A stretch of 10,121 nucleotides of DNA. Source: Actinomycetota bacterium. Its GTDB lineage: Bacteria; Actinomycetota; Acidimicrobiia; Acidimicrobiales; Ilumatobacteraceae. Made by a program: the position numbers and the translations under genes. The stretch is from contig VERK01000070.1 of the NCBI GenBank assembly GCA_018882725.1, forward strand, positions 1 to 10,121, in the 5' to 3' direction. How positions within the stretch are numbered: the stretch's first letter is position 1; each line of letters starts with the position of its first letter. This document shows positions 1 through 5,695 of the stretch, piece by piece. The notes beneath the pieces were generated by a model. It was not told the DNA's origin. It did not search any database and saw nothing but the letters and a program-made list of their open reading frames with translations.

Positions 1-2305
1 GTACTGCCGCACCATCGGTGTGGAGTACATGCACATCCAGGACACCGACGAGCAGCGATGGATCCAGTCGCACTTCGAGGGTGTCGACTTCCAATTGTCC
101 AAGGAAGAGAAGCGCCGCCTCGTCGAACGTCTCAATGCGGCTGAAGCGTTCGAGAAGTTCCTCGCCACCAAGTACGTCGGCACCAAGCGTTTCGGCCTCG
201 AAGGTGCCGAGAGTGCGGTACCGATTCTCGACGAGATCCTTTCGTTGGCGGCCAATTCTGGCCAAGTGTCGTCGGTGATCGGCATGGCCCACCGCGGTCG
301 CCTCAACGTTCTCGCCAACGTGATGGGCAAGAGCCTCGAGTCACTGTTCAAGGAATTCGAAGGCCACGTCGATCCCGACACCGTGCAGGGTTCGGGTGAC
401 GTCAAGTACCACCTGGGTGCGTCGGGCACGCACACCAGTCCGACTGGCAACTCCATCAAGATCGAGTTGGCTTCCAACCCGAGTCACCTCGAGACGGTCG
501 ACCCGATCGTTCTCGGCATGATCCGCGCGCAGCAGGATCAGATCGATCCGCCGGGGTCGTTCCCGGCACTACCGATTCTCATCCACGGTGACGCGGCCTT
601 CGCCGGACAGGGTGTGGTGCCCGAGTGTCTCGGCATGAGCGACATCATGGGCTATCGCGTCGGCGGAACCATCCACCTGATCATCAACAATCAGATTGGT
701 TTCACCACGTCGCCGCAGTTCGCACGTTCGTCGCTGTACTGCTCGGACGTGGCCAAGACCATCCAGGCACCCATCTTCCACGTGAACGGCGACGACCCTG
801 AAGCGTGTCTGCGCGTCGCGCGTCTCGCGTTCGAGTACCGCCAGCGGTTCCACAAGGACGTCGTCATCGACATGGTGTGCTACCGCCGCCACGGTCACAA
901 CGAGGGCGACGATCCGAGTTACACGCAGCCGCTCATGTACAAGGCCATCGCCGAGAAGCGCAGTGTGCGCAAGTTGTACGTCGAGGCTCTCGTCGGCCGC
1001 GGCGACATCACGCTCGAAGAGGCCGAGAGCGCGCTCGACGATTTCCAGTCGAAGTTGCAGCAGGCTCTCGATGACACCCGGGCTCACGCTCCGGCTCCCA
1101 CCAAGGTGGCCAAACCGCCGCGCCCCGTCGGTGTTCTGCCACACGTCGAAACCGGAGTTGCTCGGCCAATCATCGACAAGGTGTTCGCGCAACTCACCAA
1201 CTATCCGGCTGGGTTCACGGTTCATCCCAAACTCGGACGCCAGTTCGAACAGCGCACCAAACTTTTCGAAAGCGGTGAAGTCGAGTGGGCCACCGCCGAG
1301 GCGCTCGCGTTCGGGTCGTTGGTCCTCGAAGGAGTCCCGGTTCGTCTCGCGGGCGAGGACTCGCGGCGCGGAACGTTCAGCCACCGTCATGCCGCGCTCA
1401 TCGATTACGAGACCGAACGAGTCTGGATTCCCTTGGCCGAATTGCCCGGGGCCGAGAAGTTCTGGGTATACGACTCGCTGCTGAGCGAGTACGCGGCACT
1501 CGGTTTCGAGTACGGCTACGCCCACGCCAACTCCGAAGCATTGGTTCTGTGGGAAGCGCAGTTCGGCGACTTCGTGAACGGCGCCCAGATCATCATCGAC
1601 CAGTACTTGGTTGCCGCCGAAGACAAGTGGGGTCAGCACAACGGTCTCGTGATGTTGTTGCCCCACGGCTACGAAGGACAGGGCCCCGAACACTCGTCGG
1701 CCCGTATCGAGCGTTTCCTCACGCTGTGCGCTGAAGACAACATCCAGGTGGTCAACGCCACCACGGCATCGCAGTACTTCCACGTGTTACGTCGTCAGAT
1801 GCATCGTGAAGTGCGCAAGCCGCTCGTGATCTTCACGCCCAAGCAGCCGTTGCGCATGAAGGAAAGTCGTTCACCGCTCTCCGAGCTCGAGAAGGGCTCG
1901 TTCCAGGAAGTTCTCGACGACCCGAATGTCGGCGATCCGTCAGCGGTGCGTCGTCTCGTGTTCTGCTCGGGCAAGGTCGCATGGGACGCGATGGCCGAGC
2001 GCGACAAGCGGCAGGCTCCGGTCGCCGTGATCCGTGTCGAACAGCTCTATCCGTTCCCGATCGAGCAGATGTTCAATCTGTTGTCGCGCTACCCGAACGC
2101 GCGTGAAGTGGTCTGGCTGCAAGAAGAGCCGAGCAACATGGGCCCGTGGCACTTCGTCGAGCACCGCACGTGGCGCGTGAAGGAGCAGGGTTACGACCTG
2201 CGTCATGTGGCGCGCGTGGCCAGTGGCAGCCCGGCCACCGGCTCGAAGACGGTCCACGACCAAGAGCTGGCCGATCTGATGGACGAGACCTTCGCCGGTC
2301 TCTGA
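1..2305 (+). CDS. kgd: 2-oxoglutarate dehydrogenase E1 / multifunctional 2-oxoglutarate decarboxylase (Kgd type), 5'-truncated by the window
   Basis: This is the thiamine-diphosphate-dependent E1 enzyme that decarboxylates 2-oxoglutarate in the TCA cycle, in the cytoplasm. The reading frame is open from base 2 (YCRTIGVEYMHIQD, a conserved E1 segment), so the GTG at 20 is internal and the real start lies upstream. About 767 residues are visible. Family motifs run in order: FGLEGAE (about 194-214), HRGRLNVLANV (290-322), GDVKYHLGA, NPSHLETVDP, the ThDP/metal motif GDAAFAGQG (587-613) with NNQIGFTT (686-709), CYRRHGHNEGDDP (878 onward), FSHRHA, the transketolase-like pyrimidine domain with WEAQFGDFVNGAQ, then HNGLVMLLPHGYEGQGPEHSSAR (about 1637-1708), and the C-terminal SPATGSKTVH segment. 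Actinobacterial Kgd also carries an N-terminal E2-like acyltransferase domain. That part would be outside the window, so Kgd versus plain SucA is inferred from resemblance to mycobacterial Kgd. The gene ends at TGA 2303-2305. Confidence 0.96.
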   Translation, partial: YCRTIGVEYMHIQDTDEQRWIQSHFEGVDFQLSKEEKRRLVERLNAAEAFEKFLATKYVGTKRFGLEGAESAVPILDEILSLAANSGQVSSVIGMAHRGRLNVLANVMGKSLESLFKEFEGHVDPDTVQGSGDVKYHLGASGTHTSPTGNSIKIELASNPSHLETVDPIVLGMIRAQQDQIDPPGSFPALPILIHGDAAFAGQGVVPECLGMSDIMGYRVGGTIHLIINNQIGFTTSPQFARSSLYCSDVAKTIQAPIFHVNGDDPEACLRVARLAFEYRQRFHKDVVIDMVCYRRHGHNEGDDPSYTQPLMYKAIAEKRSVRKLYVEALVGRGDITLEEAESALDDFQSKLQQALDDTRAHAPAPTKVAKPPRPVGVLPHVETGVARPIIDKVFAQLTNYPAGFTVHPKLGRQFEQRTKLFESGEVEWATAEALAFGSLVLEGVPVRLAGEDSRRGTFSHRHAALIDYETERVWIPLAELPGAEKFWVYDSLLSEYAALGFEYGYAHANSEALVLWEAQFGDFVNGAQIIIDQYLVAAEDKWGQHNGLVMLLPHGYEGQGPEHSSARIERFLTLCAEDNIQVVNATTASQYFHVLRRQMHREVRKPLVIFTPKQPLRMKESRSPLSELEKGSFQEVLDDPNVGDPSAVRRLVFCSGKVAWDAMAERDKRQAPVAVIRVEQLYPFPIEQMFNLLSRYPNAREVVWLQEEPSNMGPWHFVEHRTWRVKEQGYDLRHVARVASGSPATGSKTVHDQELADLMDETFAGL

Positions 2306-2309
2306 CCAA

Positions 2310-2341
2310 TCGATCTGAGTCTCAGCCGAGAGTCAGATCGA
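2310..2341. terminator. Imperfect 13-bp hairpin shared by convergent kgd and HAD genes; candidate bidirectional terminator
   Basis: Bases 2310-2318 pair perfectly with 2333-2341 (9 bp). A G-G mismatch at 2319/2332 follows, then 4 more pairs (2320-2323 with 2328-2331) closing a 4-base loop AGCC at 2324-2327. The hairpin begins 5 nt after the kgd stop and contains the HAD stop codon (TCA on +, 2322-2324). No T-tract follows on either strand, so this is a hairpin-only candidate, as is often proposed for actinobacteria. The pairing is seen in the sequence; the terminator role is inferred. Confidence 0.6.
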
Positions 2342-2993
2342 GAATCGACGAAAGTTCGTCGAGAGCTTGTCGCGCCGATACGACCTTGATCGTGCGCATA
2401 CCCATGGCGGCGGCCGGCTTGAGGTTGATTCCGAGGTCGTCGAGAAAGACGCACTCGTTCGGGCTCACGCCGACGGATTCACAGGCGATCTCGTAGAAAC
2501 GCGTCTCGGGTTTGCGCACTCCCACCTTCGAGCTCTCGATCACCGCGTGGAAGCGCGTCATCACCTCGTTGATCTCGCTCTGACGCGGATCGGTTGCCGA
2601 CTCGGTTCGCCCGTCGCCACCCGACATGTTGTTGGTGAGGCAGGCCATGAGGTAACCGGCCGCGCGAACCTGGTCGAGAGCGCGCACCATCTCGGGGCGA
2701 ATGTCGCCGCGGAGAAGAGCCAGTACCTCAGCGCCACGGATGGCGTGGCCGGCCCGCCGAGCGTCGTGAGCGAAGGCTTCGTCGAAACCGGTGGCGTCGA
2801 TATCGGACCGTTCGAACCGGGCCCAGGCGTTGTCGTCGGGATTGGTGGCGTTGATCGTCCGGATGGTGTCGAGGGGGAGGCCCCGCTCGCGCTCGAATCG
2901 ATTGAAGGCCTCGAAGGGGCTGGTGAGGACCACCCCGCCGAAGTCCCAGAAGACGGCTCTGACCTGGGCTTCGGGCTGCGCGGAAAGGGTCAC
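2322..2993 (-). CDS. HAD superfamily hydrolase, subfamily IA, epoxide-hydrolase-N/ACAD10-like
   Basis: This is a predicted small cytoplasmic hydrolase or phosphatase of about 223 residues; its substrate is unknown. HAD motifs, numbered from the GTG at 2993: motif I FWDFGGVV with nucleophile D17, motif II LTNN (T120), motif III GVRKPETRFYE (K161), motif IV VFLDDLGIN (D185/D186). The cap domain is helical, about residues 30-110. The second Asp of the usual DxD is glycine (D17-F-G19), as in the DFGGV subgroup related to the N-terminal part of epoxide hydrolases and ACAD10. An upstream GTG at 3026 would add 11 residues, but a G-rich run abuts it with no usable spacing. The GTG at 2993 is preceded by TACGAT exactly 6 nt upstream, so I prefer 2993 with leaderless translation. 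The gene is convergent with kgd (16-nt gap) and divergent from the NYN-S1 operon. Confidence 0.9.
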   Translation of the reverse strand: MTLSAQPEAQVRAVFWDFGGVVLTSPFEAFNRFERERGLPLDTIRTINATNPDDNAWARFERSDIDATGFDEAFAHDARRAGHAIRGAEVLALLRGDIRPEMVRALDQVRAAGYLMACLTNNMSGGDGRTESATDPRQSEINEVMTRFHAVIESSKVGVRKPETRFYEIACESVGVSPNECVFLDDLGINLKPAAAMGMRTIKVVSARQALDELSSILDLTLG

Positions 2994-2999
2994 GGCTCG

Positions 3000-3005
3000 A
3001 TCGTA
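3000..3005 (-). promoter_or_regulatory. Candidate -10 element TACGAT for the HAD gene
   Basis: On the minus strand TACGAT fits TAnnnT and is followed by 6 nt (CGAGCC) and then the GTG at 2993. This spacing would place the transcription start on or next to the start codon, giving a leaderless mRNA. I see no convincing -35 hexamer. The assignment was used to choose between two GTG starts, so it is not independent evidence for the general pattern. Confidence 0.45.
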
Positions 3006-3043
3006 GAGGGAACCGGCTGCCAGCACCCCCTGGATGGTTGACT

Positions 3044-3049
3044 AGAGAG
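3044..3049 (+). promoter_or_regulatory. Shine-Dalgarno-like AGAGAG for the NYN-S1 gene
   Basis: AGAGAG ends 3 nt before the ATG at 3053 and supports that start over the in-frame TTG at 3038, which would add MTRES. No TAnnnT hexamer sits 6 nt before this ATG, unlike the other transcription-unit starts here. The match to AGGAGG is partial and the spacing is short. Confidence 0.35.
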
Positions 3050-3052
3050 TCC

Positions 3053-4222
3053 ATGGCTCGCCACGTGATCGTCGACGGTTCGAACATCGCCACCGAGGGC
3101 CGGTCGAAGCCGAGCCTCAAGCAACTCAGCGATGCCGTGACGGCGTTCATGGCCGAGAACCCCAAGGACCTCATCACGGTCATCGTCGACGCCACGTTCG
3201 GACACCGGATCGACAAGAAGGAAGTGGCCGAGTTCGACGAGGCAGTCAACAACAACGAGTTGGTCGCGCCGCCGGCCGGCACGGTGGGTCGCGGTGACGC
3301 TTTCGTCCTGAGCATCGCGCAGAAGGTCAAGGGCTCGATTCTCTCCAACGACAGTTATCAAGAGTTCCACGCCGACTACCCGTGGCTCTTCGAGGACGGC
3401 CGACTGATCGGAGGCAAGCCGGTTCCGCACGTCGGCTGGGTGTTCGTGAATCGCACGCCCGTACGTGGCGAGAAGAGTCGCCGCGCAACCAGCGCAGCCA
3501 AGGGTGATGCGAAGAAGAAGTCGGCCAAGCCGTCGGCCGCCGCCATGAAGCCGATGCCGGTTCCGAAGGCACCTCCGCCCGGGGCCGTGATGCCCAAGAA
3601 GAAAGAGCCGACTCCGGTCGCGAAGAAGCAGAAGGCACCGGATTCCGGCTCGGGCCGCACCGTCAACGAAATCTTGCCGTTCCTGCAGTTCGTCGAGAAC
3701 CATCCGGTGGGAGCGGTCGTGACGGGCAAGGTCGAGAGTTATTCGTCGCACGGCGCGTACGTCGATCTCGGATCGGTTCGGGGTTACGTTCCGCTGCGAC
3801 TCATGGGAGACCCGCCGCCGCGCTCGGCCCGTGAGGTGATGGGGTTGGGTCAGGACGTGACGCTCGAAGTGGTGTCGGTCGTGGCGTCGCGTCGCAGCAT
3901 CGACTTGAAGCCGAGCACGGGGAAGGCGCCGGCTGCGAAGAAGACGGCGAAGAAGACAGCCGAGAAGAAAACAATCGAGAAGAAGACAGCCGAGAAGAAG
4001 ACAGCCGCCAAGAAGCCGGCGGCGAAAAAGGTCGTCGCACCCAAGAAGGCCGCGGTGCAGAAGACTGCCGCACCGAAGAACGTTGCGGTCAAGAAGGTCG
4101 CTGCACCCAAGAAGACGGCTGCACCAAAGAAGGCGCCCAAGGAAACAATCGTCAAGAAGTCGGCCGCCAAAAAAACTGCGGTCAAGAAGTCAGCCGCCAA
4201 GGCCACCGGCACCAAGAAGTAG
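3053..4222 (+). CDS. NYN/PIN-type ribonuclease domain fused to an S1 RNA-binding domain and a histone-H1-like lysine-rich tail
   Basis: This 389-residue protein is predicted to bind and probably cleave RNA; no characterised orthologue is recognised. Residues 1-138 look like a Zc3h12a-like NYN/PIN nuclease: VIVDGSNIA (D8), IVDATFGHR (D46), GRGDAFVLSIAQ (D82) and ILSNDSYQEF (D100). These supply the four acidic residues expected of a metal-dependent PIN-fold active site. Residues 140-200 form a basic, proline-rich linker. Residues 207-288 form an S1 OB-fold (VGAVVTGKVESYSSHGAYVDLG, GYVPL, then a VTLEVVSVV strand). Residues 290-389 are a KKTA/AAKK/APKK tail like histone H1 or the tails of actinobacterial nucleoid proteins. 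The ATG at 3053 is chosen over the TTG at 3038 because of the AGAGAG upstream and the natural MARHVIVDG start. It is first in an operon with xth, which begins 2 nt after its stop. Each domain is recognisable by motif; the combination and its substrate are inferred. Confidence 0.9.
   Translation: MARHVIVDGSNIATEGRSKPSLKQLSDAVTAFMAENPKDLITVIVDATFGHRIDKKEVAEFDEAVNNNELVAPPAGTVGRGDAFVLSIAQKVKGSILSNDSYQEFHADYPWLFEDGRLIGGKPVPHVGWVFVNRTPVRGEKSRRATSAAKGDAKKKSAKPSAAAMKPMPVPKAPPPGAVMPKKKEPTPVAKKQKAPDSGSGRTVNEILPFLQFVENHPVGAVVTGKVESYSSHGAYVDLGSVRGYVPLRLMGDPPPRSAREVMGLGQDVTLEVVSVVASRRSIDLKPSTGKAPAAKKTAKKTAEKKTIEKKTAEKKTAAKKPAAKKVVAPKKAAVQKTAAPKNVAVKKVAAPKKTAAPKKAPKETIVKKSAAKKTAVKKSAAKATGTKK
3938..4222 (+). 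repeat. Degenerate tandem repeats encoding the lysine/alanine-rich tail
   Basis: Four consecutive 15-nt units lie at 3947-3961, 3962-3976, 3977-3991 and 3992-4006. The last two are identical (GAGAAGAAGACAGCC) and encode EKKTA; the others encode AKKTA and EKKTI. Further on, GCNGCACC(C/A)AAGAAG units encode AAPKK. A 20-nt unit at 4151-4170 recurs at 4181-4200 with one difference, encoding VKKSAAK with a 30-nt period. The repeats stay in frame with the gene. They are coding low-complexity repeats, not a mobile element or CRISPR. Confidence 0.85.
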
Positions 4223-4224
4223 TC

Positions 4225-4998
4225 GTGCGTATCGCGACCTGGAACGTGAACTCGCTTCGAGCGAGGCTTCCCCGTGTTCAGGAGTGGATGGCCGATGTTC
4301 GTCCCGACGTGCTGTGCATGCAGGAGACCAAACTCGCCGAAGACGCGTTCCCGCACATGGCATTCGCCGAACTCGGCTACGAGACCGTCCATCACGGTCA
4401 GGGCCAGTGGAACGGAGTCGCCATCGCCTCGCGCGTCGGACTGAGCAACGAGGTTCGTGGCTTCGCCGATGGCGGTGAGGCCGATCCCGAAGCCCGCCTC
4501 GTGACCGCGACGTGTGGCGGCGTTCGTGTGAGTTCGGTGTACGTGCCGAATGGTCGCGCGCTCGACAACGATCACTACACCTACAAGTTGGCGTGGATGA
4601 AGCGTCTGTTGGCCCACCTCGAGCGCAACGAGAAACCCACTGATCCGGTTGTGGTAGCGGGCGACTTCAACATCGCCCCCGACGATCGTGATGTGTACGA
4701 CCCGAAGAAGTTCGTGGGCGCCACCCACGTGAGCCAGGCCGAACGCGATGCGTTGGCGGCTCTCGAGAACTGGGGCCTCGTCGATGTGTTCCGCCGCCTT
4801 CACGATCAGGATCGTCTCTTCTCGTGGTGGGACTACCGATCAGGCGACTTCCACCAGGGTCGCGGAATGCGAATCGACCTCGTCATGGTGTCGGCCCCAG
4901 TGGCCGCGCGCACCCGCTGGACCATCGTCGATCGCAACGCCCGAAAGGGTCAGCAGCCGAGCGATCACGCACCGGTTCTGGTGGACCTCGATGACTGA
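4225..4998 (+). CDS. xth: Exonuclease III family AP endonuclease / 3'-5' exodeoxyribonuclease
   Basis: This 257-residue base-excision-repair enzyme cuts DNA 5' of abasic sites and trims blocked 3' ends. The length is typical of the ExoIII branch. Motifs in order: WNVNS (N7), QETK (E34, metal), NGVAIASR, SVYVPNGR (Y106), VAGDFNIAP (D147 and N149), the DNA-binding FSWWDYR region, RIDLVMVS (D218), and the catalytic SDHAPV (D247, H248). These correspond to E. coli ExoIII N7, E34, Y109, D151, N153, D229, D258 and H259. It starts at GTG, 2 nt after the stop of the NYN-S1 gene, with an AAGAAG purine run just upstream, so translational coupling is likely. The thioesterase gene overlaps its 3' end by 8 nt. 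The assignment to the family is secure; preference for AP sites versus exonuclease activity cannot be read from sequence. Confidence 0.96.
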   Translation: MRIATWNVNSLRARLPRVQEWMADVRPDVLCMQETKLAEDAFPHMAFAELGYETVHHGQGQWNGVAIASRVGLSNEVRGFADGGEADPEARLVTATCGGVRVSSVYVPNGRALDNDHYTYKLAWMKRLLAHLERNEKPTDPVVVAGDFNIAPDDRDVYDPKKFVGATHVSQAERDALAALENWGLVDVFRRLHDQDRLFSWWDYRSGDFHQGRGMRIDLVMVSAPVAARTRWTIVDRNARKGQQPSDHAPVLVDLDD

Positions 4999-5695
4999 TC
5001 GCGACAGGTCGAACGACGACGGTTCAGCCGCCCGAATTCTGGGGTTGCCGGCCAACCGCGACGAGTTGTACCCGTTGGAACATCCGCGAGTTCGCTTGGC
5101 CAACTCGGTTCGAGCGGTGCTGCAGAACATCGCTACCTCCACCGCCGACGACGACATGGTGTCGTCGATCGCCGAACTCGTCGAAGAGGCGGCTCGTCGA
5201 CTCGTCGACGGTCCCCACGGTCGTACGTACCACGGTTCCGCCGAGGGTTCGCTGGGCGGTGTACCCACTGGATTCCAGAGCCATAGTCCGGTCACCGGCC
5301 CCCTCAATCCACTGGCCGGGCCGGTGCGCCTCACGGCGAACGAACGAGAAGTGATCGCCGAGGTCACCTATGGCGATGCCTACGAAGGACCGCCGGGTCA
5401 CGTGCACGGTGGAGTGATCGCCGCGTTGTTCGACGAAGTCCTCGGGTTGGCGCAAGCTCTGTCGGGTCACCCCGGGATGACTGGTCGGCTCGAAATTTCC
5501 TATCGAGCACCGACTCCGCTGCACACACCCTTACGCGTGGTCGGTCGGTTCGATCGAGTCGATGGTCGCAAGATCTTCACGTCGGGTGAAATCACGGTTG
5601 GCGATCGCTTGTGTGCCGAGGCCGTCGGGCTCTTCATCACGATCGACTTCTCGAAATTGGGTCAGGCCGGCGGCCGCGCGTTCAGCGCGGAATGA
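4991..5695 (+). CDS. PaaI/THEM4-like hotdog-fold acyl-CoA thioesterase
   Basis: This 234-residue cytoplasmic protein is predicted to hydrolyse acyl-CoA thioesters; the acyl group is unknown. Residues 120-220 form a single hotdog domain with the motif PPGHVHGGVIAALFDEVLG (about 134-152). The HGG and D148 match the acid residue at the catalytic helix of PaaI-type enzymes. The strands LEISYRAPTPLHTPL and IFTSGEITVGDRLCAEAVGLFI follow. The first 110 residues are a polar, partly helical extension (PRVRLANSVRAVLQNI and following) with no motif I recognise. The frame is open far upstream, but the ATG at 4991, overlapping the end of xth by 8 nt (4991-4998), gives a sensible protein and the usual coupled arrangement. 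Its 3' end overlaps the convergent helicase gene by 14 nt. No metabolic partner gene sits beside it, so the pathway is not indicated. Confidence 0.9.
   Translation: MTDRDRSNDDGSAARILGLPANRDELYPLEHPRVRLANSVRAVLQNIATSTADDDMVSSIAELVEEAARRLVDGPHGRTYHGSAEGSLGGVPTGFQSHSPVTGPLNPLAGPVRLTANEREVIAEVTYGDAYEGPPGHVHGGVIAALFDEVLGLAQALSGHPGMTGRLEISYRAPTPLHTPLRVVGRFDRVDGRKIFTSGEITVGDRLCAEAVGLFITIDFSKLGQAGGRAFSAE
5674..5690. terminator. GC-only 6-bp hairpin at the thioesterase/helicase junction; candidate bidirectional terminator
   Basis: CCGCGC at 5674-5679 pairs with GCGCGG at 5685-5690 around the 5-nt loop GTTCA. The helicase stop codon (TCA on +, 5682-5684) lies across the end of the loop, and the thioesterase stop (5693-5695) is 2 nt beyond. 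There is no T-tract on either side. The short stem could arise by chance in GC-rich coding DNA, so the role is tentative. Confidence 0.35.

Noticed and set aside
569..1783. 404-codon open frame on the minus strand inside kgd
   Set aside because: It is antisense to strongly conserved E1 motifs, has no recognisable domain, and long antisense frames are expected in GC-rich genes with strong codon bias.
2367..3041. 224-codon plus-strand frame opposite the HAD gene
   Set aside because: The minus-strand frame has all four HAD motifs in order; the plus frame has no recognisable domain.
3041..3052. GACT-AGAG-AGTC inverted repeat just before the NYN-S1 ATG, possible operator
   Set aside because: Only 4 bp of pairing with no extension; too short to separate from chance.
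4169..4175. Run of seven A as a programmed frameshift site
   Set aside because: The codon phase (AAA AAA ACT) does not give the classical slippery heptamer, and there is no downstream frame that would make a sensible product.
3938..4222. Repeat array considered as CRISPR or minisatellite element
   Set aside because: The units are codon-phased, with no unique spacers, and encode a continuous lysine-rich tail.
3850..4803. 317-codon minus-strand frame that looks like a membrane protein rich in F, A and V
   Set aside because: It is the reverse complement of the lysine codons (AAG read as CTT, TTC or TCT) in the NYN-S1 tail and of xth. The hydrophobic repeats are an artefact.
4748..4990. Upstream extension of the thioesterase frame into xth
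   Set aside because: It overlaps conserved ExoIII coding sequence and reads as Ser/Arg-rich out-of-frame sequence; the ATG at 4991 gives a normal coupled start.
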